41,323 nt of DNA from assembly GCA_029260615.1 (NCBI GenBank), contig JAJDCX010000062.1, positions 1 to 41,323 on the forward strand, given 5' to 3'. The DNA comes from Phycisphaeraceae bacterium (lineage in GTDB: Bacteria > Planctomycetota > Phycisphaerae > Phycisphaerales > Phycisphaeraceae). The notes under the pieces are model-generated. The model did not search any database. It saw only the letters and a list, made by a program, of their open reading frames with translations, and was not told the DNA's origin. Below, piece after piece: positions 26,601-34,403 of the stretch (position 1 is the first letter of the stretch; each line of letters starts with the position of its first letter). The position numbers and the translations under genes were made by a program.

Positions 26601-29145
26601 AGTTGGCAACGTGACCACGGACCACGTTGTTCTCCGGTGCGCCGACGTTGAAGATCTTAAGATCGAGGTTGTTGTCAGTCGCCGCGGTACCTTCACGATA
26701 CCACTTCTTGTCCGTTGCGGCGGTGCCAAACAGCGGCGGGAAGACGTTGCCCGCCCCCGCACCACTACCGGCGGTGTCGCCTTCAACATCAGTAATCAGC
26801 GTCGGGGTGGTGTCGCCCACCTTGGTGAACTCGACCCGGGCGATCTGGAGATTCGGGCTGGTGACAGCCTGACCCTTTTCACCAAAGCGGAACCCGATCA
26901 ACTTGATGTCATCAAGGTCGAACGTCCGTGGTGCAGAACCCACACCACCTGGGAGTCCACCGGCAACATCTACGAGGATGAAGTTATCTCTCTTCAATAC
27001 CACTGAGTAGTCGCTGAAGCTTGAAGTCGCGGTGAACAGCAGTTCAGGATGCTTGACGACGTCAACACCCCAGACATCGCCATCGGAATCTTGGAGCAGA
27101 ACCTCGATTGCCGGAGCGGCGCCTGTGCCAGCGAAACGGGCACGGAACGTCAGGACCGGGTTCAGCGAGGTGTCGCGGTCTTCGACAAAGAGGGCGGCGA
27201 AAGCACCACCGAAGCGGGTCCACTCGTTGTCCTCGTTACCCACCTGGCCTGAGCCCGTGGTGTCCGGGTCATCGATATCCGGGAAACCGCCGTGAATGAT
27301 TGGATCCCAAGCGGGGTTCGGCTGGGGGTTGCCATTCGCATCCAGGATCGGATCGCAGTTGACATCCAGAAGAGTTGCCTCTTCGGTGTTGGGGCATAGA
27401 CCCCATTCAACAAAGTCGCCGTCGATCGTGGTGATCGATTGTGGGCCCAGTGGGAACTGTGGCTCACCGATTTCCAACGATACAAACGCTGGGTTGCCGG
27501 CAATGTTACGGGTCTCGTTGAACCACTCCCGATCAACGATCGAAGTCGCGCCAGTCTCAAGGGCTGTGTCGCTAGCCACCGCAGGGTCGCCAACGGTGTC
27601 ACCCATATCGGAGATGAGAGGCGTGATAGCACGGGTGTGGTCGATGAAGTCGATGTACCCGATGCGGTCGGTCTGAGGCTTGCTCTTACCCATGAAGAAG
27701 GCAGAGAAGCTCTCAGAACTGGCCAAGACATCAAACTCGGTCTCAACCAAGGTGTAGTGCGTGATGGCTTCTGAACGGCCGAGCATTTTCTCACCGGAAG
27801 CCTCGTCCAGAATAAACCATGTGACGATGTACGCGCCTTCGAAGTTCTTGCTCAGGACGATCGAGAAGGTGTACCAGGCACCCGCGTGGACGTGCTTGGA
27901 ACGGTCGATCGGATCAAACGCGAAGGAGTCAAGAACGGTACCGGTTGAGGTATCGGTCTGGATGGTCATCAGGACCTTAAGCGCGTTAGCGGGTGCTGCG
28001 GCGTCATCAAGACCGTAACGGACACGGTCTTGGTCCGTGCCATAGCCGATTTCAAAGTCTACCTCACGGGCAGCGGTGTCATTAGCACCAGAAGAATCGG
28101 AGAATACCCAAGCTGCCACCGCGTTATTAGCTCCGGCCTCAAGATCGGGGAGCTGCACACGCCATCTGTACTCACCAAGCTTGAAGTTTTCAAAGCTCCT
28201 GGCCTTCACCCGGTTGAACTCATTCTTCTCGAAGTCCACAAGGTGATCGCGGTCAAAGACCAAAGACGGTGCAGGCGCAGCGGTACCCACGGGGTTGGGG
28301 TCGCCGTTGATGTCACCCGGATCCGGCAGGTAGTGGATCAGGGTGTCGTCCAGAGTCGGATCATCGTTGGTCGGATCTGCCTCACTGGTTATTTTCAGTG
28401 CGCTGCCGTCGGTCGTACCGGCGGGGATGCCGGTGTCCAAGACCTGATACGTATCCAGGTCACGGGGCGACGAGTCGTTTTCAAAGTCGATCGCTTCACC
28501 TTGCTGAGTCGGCTGGGCGTCGTCGAAGTTGAACACGAATTCTTCACCACCACCAACACTGAAGCAGATGTCTGCCTGACCGTAGATTGACGTCGGGTTG
28601 TTGGTGGGGATCGCATTGGGGTTCGAGCTTGTGGAGGCATAGGCGCCTGACTCGATCTTGATATTGCCAAATGTTGGCGATCCTGTGGCCCCACCACTCT
28701 TATACGAAGCGCCACTACCCGCCATATAAGCGGCGACCGTGTAGGTCACGCCAGCCTGTACTGGAACAGGTGTGATGCTGGTGTAAGACCAACTGTTTGC
28801 CGAGGTCACTTGGGCCTGGGCCAACTCCGTCCCGCTTACCTTATCCCAGAGCTTGACAGTCTTGGTCCCATTGAAATAACCGCCCAACTGGGTCACCACA
28901 CCATCGACCTGCGGGGTAAAGTGATACCCCATGGCGTAGTTCCATCCGATGTTCGTACTCGTTGGGACGCCCATATTGCTACCCCAAGGCGTCTCGTCTC
29001 CAGCCAGTGCAGTCGCGGGCAGCGCACATACAAAGGCCAGCAACAGCAATAAAGAGCTCGCTGATACCCTCCTACGCCCCCCATGACGTTGCAGCGCGCT
29101 GCTCAAAAAGAGAGCTCGACTAAATTTCCTACTTAACTCGTTCAT
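23647..29145 (-). CDS. Giant secreted multi-domain protein (DUF4082, lectin-like modules, FN3)
   Basis: The product is about 1832 residues. The ATG at 29145 follows AGGATCAGGG; a longer start at 29190 adds only a His-rich stretch. A signal peptide (SLLLLLAFVCALPATALA, cut before GDE) marks export. Residues about 40-190 match DUF4082 (WGSNMG...IGWNYAMGYHFTPQVDGVVTQLGGYF). Residues about 260-540 form a concanavalin-like domain with EVDFE at 361-365, reminiscent of the GH16 active-site strand. Four diverged beta-sandwich modules follow, each with an acidic DxDGD-type loop (near 682, 952, 1111 and 1390) and an IDDI-like end. A fibronectin type III domain (about 1630-1720) and a C-terminal 110-residue domain close it. 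No PEP-CTERM or dockerin is seen. Probable role: binding or degrading a polysaccharide at the surface; enzymatic activity is unproven. Confidence 0.85.
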   Translation of the reverse strand: MNELSRKFSRALFLSSALQRHGGRRRVSASSLLLLLAFVCALPATALAGDETPWGSNMGVPTSTNIGWNYAMGYHFTPQVDGVVTQLGGYFNGTKTVKLWDKVSGTELAQAQVTSANSWSYTSITPVPVQAGVTYTVAAYMAGSGASYKSGGATGSPTFGNIKIESGAYASTSSNPNAIPTNNPTSIYGQADICFSVGGGEEFVFNFDDAQPTQQGEAIDFENDSSPRDLDTYQVLDTGIPAGTTDGSALKITSEADPTNDDPTLDDTLIHYLPDPGDINGDPNPVGTAAPAPSLVFDRDHLVDFEKNEFNRVKARSFENFKLGEYRWRVQLPDLEAGANNAVAAWVFSDSSGANDTAAREVDFEIGYGTDQDRVRYGLDDAAAPANALKVLMTIQTDTSTGTVLDSFAFDPIDRSKHVHAGAWYTFSIVLSKNFEGAYIVTWFILDEASGEKMLGRSEAITHYTLVETEFDVLASSESFSAFFMGKSKPQTDRIGYIDFIDHTRAITPLISDMGDTVGDPAVASDTALETGATSIVDREWFNETRNIAGNPAFVSLEIGEPQFPLGPQSITTIDGDFVEWGLCPNTEEATLLDVNCDPILDANGNPQPNPAWDPIIHGGFPDIDDPDTTGSGQVGNEDNEWTRFGGAFAALFVEDRDTSLNPVLTFRARFAGTGAAPAIEVLLQDSDGDVWGVDVVKHPELLFTATSSFSDYSVVLKRDNFILVDVAGGLPGGVGSAPRTFDLDDIKLIGFRFGEKGQAVTSPNLQIARVEFTKVGDTTPTLITDVEGDTAGSGAGAGNVFPPLFGTAATDKKWYREGTAATDNNLDLKIFNVGAPENNVVRGHVANFSSPQGTDDNYTFYYSPVGANFNFLQGSVLNKTLHVLGDWGALSAPGQPVEWSPAIFGGRPWFGVRYFVPTSPTPGTLDISGGPSISLKAKYGGDGLSAAPEFQLTLQDTDGEIWASRKFHKLTTDYQTYVFKVSPGDFSRVDFAPGTGDATNPAHDNKLNGDGIEAIGLSFISSNVDGMIQTAGRPEFWVDDIEWSVPLPVENQQVVTIGDWTTGQTAYDINYNIEGGPIDLTNKSLVTYQMKYDYLNDINPVTGDPRICLTFEEADGDRWVTLNEHTITTEYKGYAYDLANEPFVLLGGTGNGVRDVTQVTRIGFRFLRWTGPTNGNPQFLIDEIYHSQTRPPAVAVHPASFPVVSGVEEPDVFQVFENARDGSRFSGFPLSAAEATFPAWPAPANANEADFGGILQQKGAWSRFGFPLEQVHINSVPAMGSAANLAEIQDVSVSEGVRSIQIRCIWDWEYPRNAMLPKANPSDPDKFLWPRSAEREGTLGTRCGIRYMLNDGAAATVSNGVDLGTKTFVSYDIRSPFVDAKHSTSEHRLILMDRDGDTLVGPSNVSTTTGWQTFSVDVAPLAAAANVDLTRIVYIGLDLENLDVTAPYQDFNIDNFTAASPPLTVPFSENFTGGLPVNGWEYASSNASLGRIEVLNGRLEMDVTVNNNINLNEATVHLNLNGATNVVLTADLFDFADEETAMPVSFSGSSNSDGIAVSDDGVNWYRVVSLPNGNLVGQVYNLDTVVNANAGLDYSSDFRIKFQQYDNYAKTTDGRGFDNLTVTANIAPPAAPSSLAASAVGETQIDMTWSDNSSTETGFEIDRKVGTGAWVTNFATAGVNATSFSDTGLTASTLYTYRVRSTNGGGDSANSNESSDTTQGPPPPPTLPSLTSFGIGSGVQGTITNMPQPSTAWHVRTWIKTDLYYAQGVDATVTSGGTFSAHPGLFGTTSVLWVTLHPASTDPWGTGTTTAALSSLSQGNLGAGAIVFGPF

Positions 29146-29348
29146 GTCCCTGATCCTCTCGTTGAGATGATGATGATGTGCGACGGACAAGACTCTAAAA
29201 TCCTGATGTCGCCACGCCCTAATCCTTATTGCTGCCTCGTGACAGCTTTAATGAACTATTCCAAACCATTCAGACAGCATGCATTGAGAACGTGCCGCCA
29301 CTTACTTTTCACTGCCAAGAACTGCCCCGCACCCGCAACACACTGCAA

Positions 29349-29369
29349 ATAGCAAAAAAACGTTGCTAT
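29349..29369. repeat. Inverted repeat, possible operator
   Basis: ATAGCAA (29349-29355) and TTGCTAT (29363-29369) form a 21-base palindrome with a 7-base centre, about 205 bases upstream of the giant gene's start. Operator-like in size; binding protein unknown. Confidence 0.35.
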
Positions 29370-29561
29370 CTCATATTTCAAGCCTAATTACTGAATTCGC
29401 CCTGGGATCTCGTGCTGGATTTCATGATCCCTTCTTCACCTACGTCTTGCGGAGCACAAATGACTTGCTTTACACGGTTCCTTACTTAACGGACGCATAA
29501 GTATTAACTCTTTGTATGAATTAAACGACCATCATGCTATACCCAAATTAACTTGAATGCA

Positions 29562-29674
29562 ATCTTAATGGTTGAGATTATTAAAATTTCACGTTTTTCT
29601 TCATTTTAATCTTAATAAATACTATTTCAACTCGTTTTTTAACTCGCTTGTTTGGGGTCTCATATTATCTTAAT
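29562..29674. repeat. Three copies of ATCTTAAT
   Basis: Exact copies at 29562-29569, 29609-29616 and 29667-29674, all in the same orientation. A fourth exact copy lies at 31992-31999, about 100 bases before the GH17 gene. Confidence 0.45.
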
Positions 29675-29711
29675 TCTTTGTTATTAAAGTAATTATAATT
29701 TATAGTTGGTA

Positions 29712-29740
29712 GTCGACACCAAAGGAATGCGGGTGTCAAC
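29712..29740. promoter_or_regulatory. Imperfect palindrome with GACACC half-sites, candidate ROK operator
   Basis: GTCGACACC (29712-29720) and GGTGTCAAC (29732-29740) are inverted halves around an 11-base spacer. A third half-site TTGACACC lies at 29803-29810. Their place between the divergent genes and in front of a regulator gene suggests autoregulation; this is inference. Confidence 0.4.
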
Positions 29741-29802
29741 CCGTAATTTAGCCGATTAAGCTATTTAATGGGTTAACTGATTCAATTCCACCATTTGAAT
29801 AC

Positions 29803-29845
29803 TTGACACCACACATATAGCCGATTTTGTAAGTTCTGCTATAAT
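29803..29845 (+). promoter_or_regulatory. Promoter-like hexamers before the ROK gene
   Basis: A perfect TTGACA (29803-29808) and a perfect TATAAT (29840-29845) occur here, but 31 bases apart, too far to act as one promoter. TTGACA with TGTAAG (29828-29833, spacer 19) is an alternative pair. TATAAT lies about 155 bases before the start codon. Confidence 0.3.
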
Positions 29846-29999
29846 ACTCAATTGCCTGCCCCAAAAAACACTGGATACTTTTCTCGGTGTAAGGCCTAAT
29901 TCAGCGAGAACTGCATACCCGCCCTACCACAGAACCCTCCTATGAGGTACTTTCGGTAATCCAAAAAACAGGCGTACTCAGCCTTAGGCCCAAGCAAAC

Positions 30000-31142
30000 A
30001 TGAAGCCCATAATTATCAGCACGATGCCGCGCAACCGCGATGCGGTCTTGCAGCTACTACACAGAAGCGGGGCGCAATCACGCCAAGATCTGGTCACTTT
30101 CACGGGCCTGCGAAACTCGACACTGACCAGTATTGTCAGAGAGTTGATCACATCAGGGATCATCCGAACCACCGGCAAGCGAGAATCGAACAAGGTCGGC
30201 AAGAAGCAGGATCTCTTGGAGATCAACCCCGAGCTGGGCTGGGTTGTCGGTGCCGGCGTCCAGGAACGGGTCATGTCACTGATCTATATGGACGCCTGCG
30301 GCCAAGTGATCGACCGAGATTTACTGCAGTTCGGCCGCAATTCCCGACTGATCCCTGATCTTCTTAAGAATCGAATCGATGCTTGGATGACCAGGCACGG
30401 CCCCCCACCCGGCCGTCTTCTGGGCGTGGGCATCGGAATGCCTGGCGTAATCGATACGCATCGGAATTTGGTTCTTAGATCGACCTATTACCAGACCAGT
30501 GACTTCCCACTGGGGCAGATGGTATCCGACGCCATGAATACCCCAGCGACCTTGGAAAACGACGCGAATTGTGCCACGCTGGCAGAATCTCGGCTCGGCA
30601 GCGCAAGCTCACTGGACAGCTTTCTTCTCTTTGTCATCAACGTCGTAGAGCGTGACCAGGATTATGTGGTCCGATCATTTGGTTTTTCCTTGTTTCTCGA
30701 GGGCAAGCTATTTCGGGGCCCGCATTTCGCTGTGGGAGAAATCAACCCCCCGATCGACCTTGACCACGAGCCGTCAGACGTGATCACAGAGGAGGAGCTG
30801 ATCGAGCTGGCTAAACTCGACGGGCAACTACCAAAGTCACTTGACTCTTTCGTCATGCGGATATCCGCAACCCTATCGGATGTCGTGGACCTGATGGACC
30901 CGCAAGCGATCATCTTGGCCGGCAACCTCAATATCAGAAATACGAAAGTGATCACAGCAATAGAGACGGAGGTCAATCAGCGCATCGTCTCACTTCGCAA
31001 CCGATTCGTCAGTATCCGGCCAACAGCCTTGATGGATCAAGGGATTTGCACCGGTGCCGCACTTGCCTCATTGGAAAAGGCGTTGGTGGGCAAATCACTT
31101 GTGGGACCGCACGGCGCAAACAGATTGTCCTCTGAAAAATGA
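30000..31142 (+). CDS. ROK-family transcriptional regulator
   Basis: The product is 380 residues. The N-terminal winged helix-turn-helix (NRDAVLQLLHRSGAQSRQDLVTFTGLRNSTLTSIVRELITSGIIRTTG) is followed by a ROK sugar-kinase-like domain: GVGIGMPGVIDTH, the ATLENDANCATLAE signature, and RGPHFAVGEI. The usual ROK zinc motif CxCGxxGC, which should follow the GEI segment, is missing. Proteins of this type (XylR/NagC) usually repress sugar genes and respond to a sugar or sugar phosphate. It is divergent from the giant secreted-protein gene. ATG 30000 has no clear Shine-Dalgarno; ATG 30024 (MPRNRDAV) is an alternative start. Confidence 0.9.
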   Translation: MKPIIISTMPRNRDAVLQLLHRSGAQSRQDLVTFTGLRNSTLTSIVRELITSGIIRTTGKRESNKVGKKQDLLEINPELGWVVGAGVQERVMSLIYMDACGQVIDRDLLQFGRNSRLIPDLLKNRIDAWMTRHGPPPGRLLGVGIGMPGVIDTHRNLVLRSTYYQTSDFPLGQMVSDAMNTPATLENDANCATLAESRLGSASSLDSFLLFVINVVERDQDYVVRSFGFSLFLEGKLFRGPHFAVGEINPPIDLDHEPSDVITEEELIELAKLDGQLPKSLDSFVMRISATLSDVVDLMDPQAIILAGNLNIRNTKVITAIETEVNQRIVSLRNRFVSIRPTALMDQGICTGAALASLEKALVGKSLVGPHGANRLSSEK

Positions 31143-31453
31143 TCTTATTTGAACACCCCGATTGAAGATGGTTTGCACTTCGATTTCTGCATTGGCACAC
31201 CGGCCGCTCCAGATGAACAGTTCAGCTTATATATTGTCATGAGCCAAAACAGGGACAGAACCACGGTGACAGGGTCAAGCGTGGTGACGCGCTGTACAAA
31301 TTAATTGTCATCCGAGTTCGACACTCTTTCTAGACGCTGTTGATCGATTAAACTATTTACACGCCGACCGGTGCGTTGACCGGATTGGCCATCGGCGCAA
31401 GCCGATGGTGAACGTTCGATGTGGAGGTGTTGACGACGGGGAAGAGCTACTTG
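31143..31453. other. Intergenic region after the ROK gene
   Basis: No gene. A perfect 8-bp hairpin with a GCAA tetraloop, CCATCGGC/GCCGATGG, lies at 31389-31408; it lacks a T-run on either side, so it is not a standard terminator. Two GTGAC-type direct repeats occur near 31264-31290. Otherwise nothing seen. Confidence 0.4.
31389..31408. repeat. 8-bp hairpin with GCAA tetraloop
   Basis: CCATCGGC (31389-31396), loop GCAA, GCCGATGG (31401-31408). It sits between the ends of the ROK gene and the transposase remnant. Role unknown. Confidence 0.5.
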
Positions 31454-31840
31454 TCAGGCAGCGCGACGTTCGTAATGCTTGAGCAGTCCACCGAGCCTGC
31501 TACGGCAGGTGATGTGAAATGCCTCGCCGGCGTGATCAGGCTCATCGATCAACTGCAAGCCGTGGAGCGGTTCATTACTCAGCCCTTGGTGTGGCCTCTG
31601 ATGATGGTAGTAATCAACGTATTCGTCGGCCAGATACCTAAGGTGCCGTTCCCCAAAAACGATGAAGTGGTCCAGGCACTCGTGCTTGATCGATTGGATC
31701 CAGCGTTCGATGTAGGCGTTGAGATTGGGCGAGCCGGGGGTCAACTTCTCCATGGGTACACCGGCAGATTTGCGGATGGCGTCGAACTGCTTGGTGAACC
31801 TCACATCCCGATCCCGAAACACGATCGTCGGCAGCGTGCT
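31454..31840 (-). pseudogene. Transposase remnant (DDE integrase-core C-terminal half)
   Basis: The frame encodes the second half of an IS3/IS481-like integrase core: FRDRDVRFTKQFDAI contains the second catalytic Asp, and SPNLNAYIERWIQSIKHECLDHF contains the catalytic Glu, followed by YYHHQRPHQGL. The natural C-terminus is present at 31454. The first catalytic Asp and the N-terminal DNA-binding part are missing: the same frame stays open upstream to about 31987, but the sequence there shows no transposase features. No terminal inverted repeats or target duplication were found. It is an inactive insertion-sequence fragment. Confidence 0.8.
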
Positions 31841-32100
31841 GTGTGTCAGCTTGATCCGGTTGACTTGGCGGGTTTCAATGTGGAGGTGCTGGGCTTGGAT
31901 GATAAAGTTGTCGCGTTTTACTCGTTGATAACCATGAAAGTGTGGCCTGATATCTCGGATTGGGTGGAGATAGTAAGAGAAACTTAGTTACATCTTAATT
32001 ATCCATTGTACCCATGATTTCTGTTGGATATCCTGATTCATATGTGAGTAGTGGTTGCCCTGTTCAGCCCTAAGTTAGTGGGCTTACCTTTTGTTAATAG

Positions 32101-33195
32101 ATGGATCCAATAATGAGATCAATGATCGTAATCGCTGTTTCGTTGTGTGCAGCGATCGGTGCGTGCGCAGCGGAGAAGGGGCAAGAGGATGTAGCGGTAA
32201 AGCTGGCGGGATCTGCGGAGATACAGCGGGAGTACCTTCGGCAGGAGCCCTTCATCAGGCGGGCATTCGTGGCGAGTGTTGATGGCCGCTGGATCGGCAA
32301 TGCGGTGTGCTATGGGCCCCACCGTGACGGGCAGAGCCCGGACGGTGCATCACCGACGCGTGAGGAACTTCTCGAAGATTTAAAGATCATGAGCGGGCAT
32401 TGGAAGATGTTCCGCATGTACGGCTCTAGAGGCGCTACCGAGACGGTGTTACAGATTATCCGGGATGAGGGGTTGGGCCTGAGGGTTGTGGTGGGCGCGT
32501 GGGTCGAGACGGAGATGCGTGAGGATGAAGAGGGGCAGGTCGTCGAGCGGTTCCCTGAGGCGGTTATTAATAACCGCGCGGAAGTTGAGACGGCGATCCG
32601 GCTGGCAAATGAGTACCCGCGCATCGTTGCTGCTGTGACGGTGGGCAACGAGACCCATGTGTCATGGTCTTTCCATAAGGTGCGCACGCCGACCCTGGTC
32701 AATTACATCCGGCAGGTGCGGGCGCAAACGGATGTCCCTGTCAGCACGGCCGATGTTTCTTCTTACTGGGCCAAGCCAGAGAGTAAGGCCTTGGCTGATG
32801 AGATGGATTTTATTGTCACACACATCTATGCCATGTGGAATAAGCAATCGCTTGATGACGCGATGGCTTGGACCCAGGAGCAGTATGCGTTGAATGTTGA
32901 ACGCCACCGCGATCACCGGTTCGTGATCGGTGAGGCTGGGTGGGCGACCGTTAAGCATAATGAGGGTGAGCAGGCGACCCTGATCGTTGGCGAGGCGGGC
33001 GAAAACAGCCAGCAGCAATTCCACCGGGACTTCACCGCCTGGGTGACAGAAAATCAGATCCCTAACTTTTTCTTTGAAGCGTTCGACGAGAATTGGAAAG
33101 GCGGCGAGCACCCCAATGAAGTAGAGAAGCATTGGGGCCTATTTAACGCTGACCGCACACCCAAGCAGGCCCTGCGTGAGGGGGCCGATCGTTAG
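32101..33195 (+). CDS. GH17-type beta-1,3-glucanase/glucanosyl enzyme, probable lipoprotein
   Basis: The product is 364 residues. An N-terminal hydrophobic signal (MRSMIVIAVSLCAAIGAC) ends in a lipobox-like IGAC, so it is probably anchored at the membrane. The TIM-barrel shows the GH17 acid/base in VGNET (E184) and the nucleophile in VIGEAGW (E278), plus the bacterial GH17 end FFFEAFDENWK and HWGLFNADRTPK. GH17 enzymes cut or rearrange beta-1,3-glucans such as laminarin. The start may be ATG 32101 or ATG 32113. It is on the strand opposite to the other GH genes, followed by a sugar-binding protein gene. Confidence 0.88.
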   Translation: MDPIMRSMIVIAVSLCAAIGACAAEKGQEDVAVKLAGSAEIQREYLRQEPFIRRAFVASVDGRWIGNAVCYGPHRDGQSPDGASPTREELLEDLKIMSGHWKMFRMYGSRGATETVLQIIRDEGLGLRVVVGAWVETEMREDEEGQVVERFPEAVINNRAEVETAIRLANEYPRIVAAVTVGNETHVSWSFHKVRTPTLVNYIRQVRAQTDVPVSTADVSSYWAKPESKALADEMDFIVTHIYAMWNKQSLDDAMAWTQEQYALNVERHRDHRFVIGEAGWATVKHNEGEQATLIVGEAGENSQQQFHRDFTAWVTENQIPNFFFEAFDENWKGGEHPNEVEKHWGLFNADRTPKQALREGADR

Positions 33196-33309
33196 GCTGG
33201 TGTTGTGTTGTGGTTACTTGGTTAGTGTGGCAGATAGACAAAGAACTATTGCTCGTTCATATGTTCGATCCTTTTCCCATTTGAAATCCAGATCCTAGGA
33301 GATACGAAA

Positions 33310-34344
33310 GTGGCCGATTCTCAACCCCGTAAGTTTGTATGGCTGATCGTCTTGATCGCGGTAGCGTCGGTAGCGGCGGTGGTGTGGAGTGACCGATTGA
33401 GTGTGGGTGAAACCTCAACGCAAGTGGTATTCATCACGAACGGGTCCGATCAGTTCTCGGAGATTTCGGCTGCCGGCGCGAGGGACTCGGCCAAGCGGTT
33501 GGGGGCGAGTGTGCAGGTCATGATGCCTCAGAAGGGGCTGGTGGACCAGAACCGTTTCATCAAGGAATTGCTGGGCAGCGACGTGGCGGGGGTGGCGATC
33601 AGCCCGATCGATCCGAGTCGTCAGTCGGCATTATTGAATGAACTCGCGGGGGATACGCTGCTGGTTACACACGATTCGGATGCGCCGTATGCCAAACGGC
33701 TGTGCTATGTCGGGATGGACAATTACACGGCGGGGAAGGCTTGTGGGAAGTTGGTCGAAGAAGCCATGCCGGGTGGCGGGACCGTGATGATATCCATCGG
33801 GAACGTGAACCAGGACAACGCAAGACTGCGGAGGCAGGGCTTGATCGATGTGTTGATGGGCAGGCCGGACAACCCCACGGGGTTTGATCCGATTGACCAG
33901 GTTCTGGTGGGCGAGCGGTACACGATTGTGGGCACGCTAACCGACCACCATGATCTGGCTTTGGCCAAGGCCAACGCGGTGCAGGCTCTGAAAGACCACC
34001 CGGACCTGGGGTGCATGGTGGGGATGTTCGGCTATAGCTCGCCGTTGTGTCTGGAAGCGTTGAAAGAATCTGGGAAGAACGGTGCTGTCAAGCTTGTCGC
34101 GTTTGATGAGAACGATGCGACGCTTCAGGGGATCGTCGATGGCGACATCTACGCTACGCTAGTTCAAGACCCGTACCAGTTCGGATTTCAGTCTGTTCGG
34201 ATCCTTGTCCGCAAGGCGCGCGGTGACGATACGGTGCTTCCTTTGTCAGGGGCGCTGTACTTCCGGGCCATGCCGATACGGCAGGCAGACGTCGAGATAT
34301 TTAAAATCAGGCTGAATAAACAATTGTCCTCAGGCAATCAGTGA
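33310..34344 (+). CDS. Ribose-type sugar ABC transporter substrate-binding protein (orphan)
   Basis: The product is 344 residues, starting at GTG 33310 with AGGAGA upstream. One N-terminal hydrophobic segment (FVWLIVLIAVASVAAVVW) may be a signal or a membrane anchor. The body is a periplasmic binding protein type 1 of the ribose family: VVFITNGSDQFSEISAAGARDSAKRLG, VAGVAISPID, LVTHDSDAP, YVGMDNYTAGKACGKL, VKLVAFDENDATLQGIVDGDIYATLVQDPYQFG. No ATPase or permease gene adjoins it, so it either works with a distant transporter or acts as a sensor. It probably handles products of the neighbouring glucanases. Confidence 0.9.
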   Translation: MADSQPRKFVWLIVLIAVASVAAVVWSDRLSVGETSTQVVFITNGSDQFSEISAAGARDSAKRLGASVQVMMPQKGLVDQNRFIKELLGSDVAGVAISPIDPSRQSALLNELAGDTLLVTHDSDAPYAKRLCYVGMDNYTAGKACGKLVEEAMPGGGTVMISIGNVNQDNARLRRQGLIDVLMGRPDNPTGFDPIDQVLVGERYTIVGTLTDHHDLALAKANAVQALKDHPDLGCMVGMFGYSSPLCLEALKESGKNGAVKLVAFDENDATLQGIVDGDIYATLVQDPYQFGFQSVRILVRKARGDDTVLPLSGALYFRAMPIRQADVEIFKIRLNKQLSSGNQ

Positions 34345-34403
34345 TAGGTGTGTGGCTTGGGTGAGAGTTTGTTTCTGGACATGCCTGATGAGTGTGAGCC
34401 ACT

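Larger units (their letters stand above)
29146..29999. other. Long AT-rich intergenic region between the giant gene and the ROK regulator
   Basis: About 850 bases without a gene. The part 29500-29710 is strongly A/T-rich, unlike the GC-rich surroundings. It carries three copies of ATCTTAAT, several TTGACACC half-sites, a duplicated TAGCCGATT, and a 7-bp inverted repeat near 29349. It must hold the divergent promoters of the giant gene and the ROK gene. Confidence 0.7.

Noticed and set aside
25552..27006. 484-codon plus-strand frame inside the giant gene
   Set aside because: It is antisense to a continuous, signal-peptide-bearing secreted protein; its translation is Val/Arg-rich shadow sequence.
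29803..29845. TTGACA and TATAAT as one sigma-70 promoter
   Set aside because: Both hexamers are perfect but 31 bases apart, which no single sigma-70 promoter allows.
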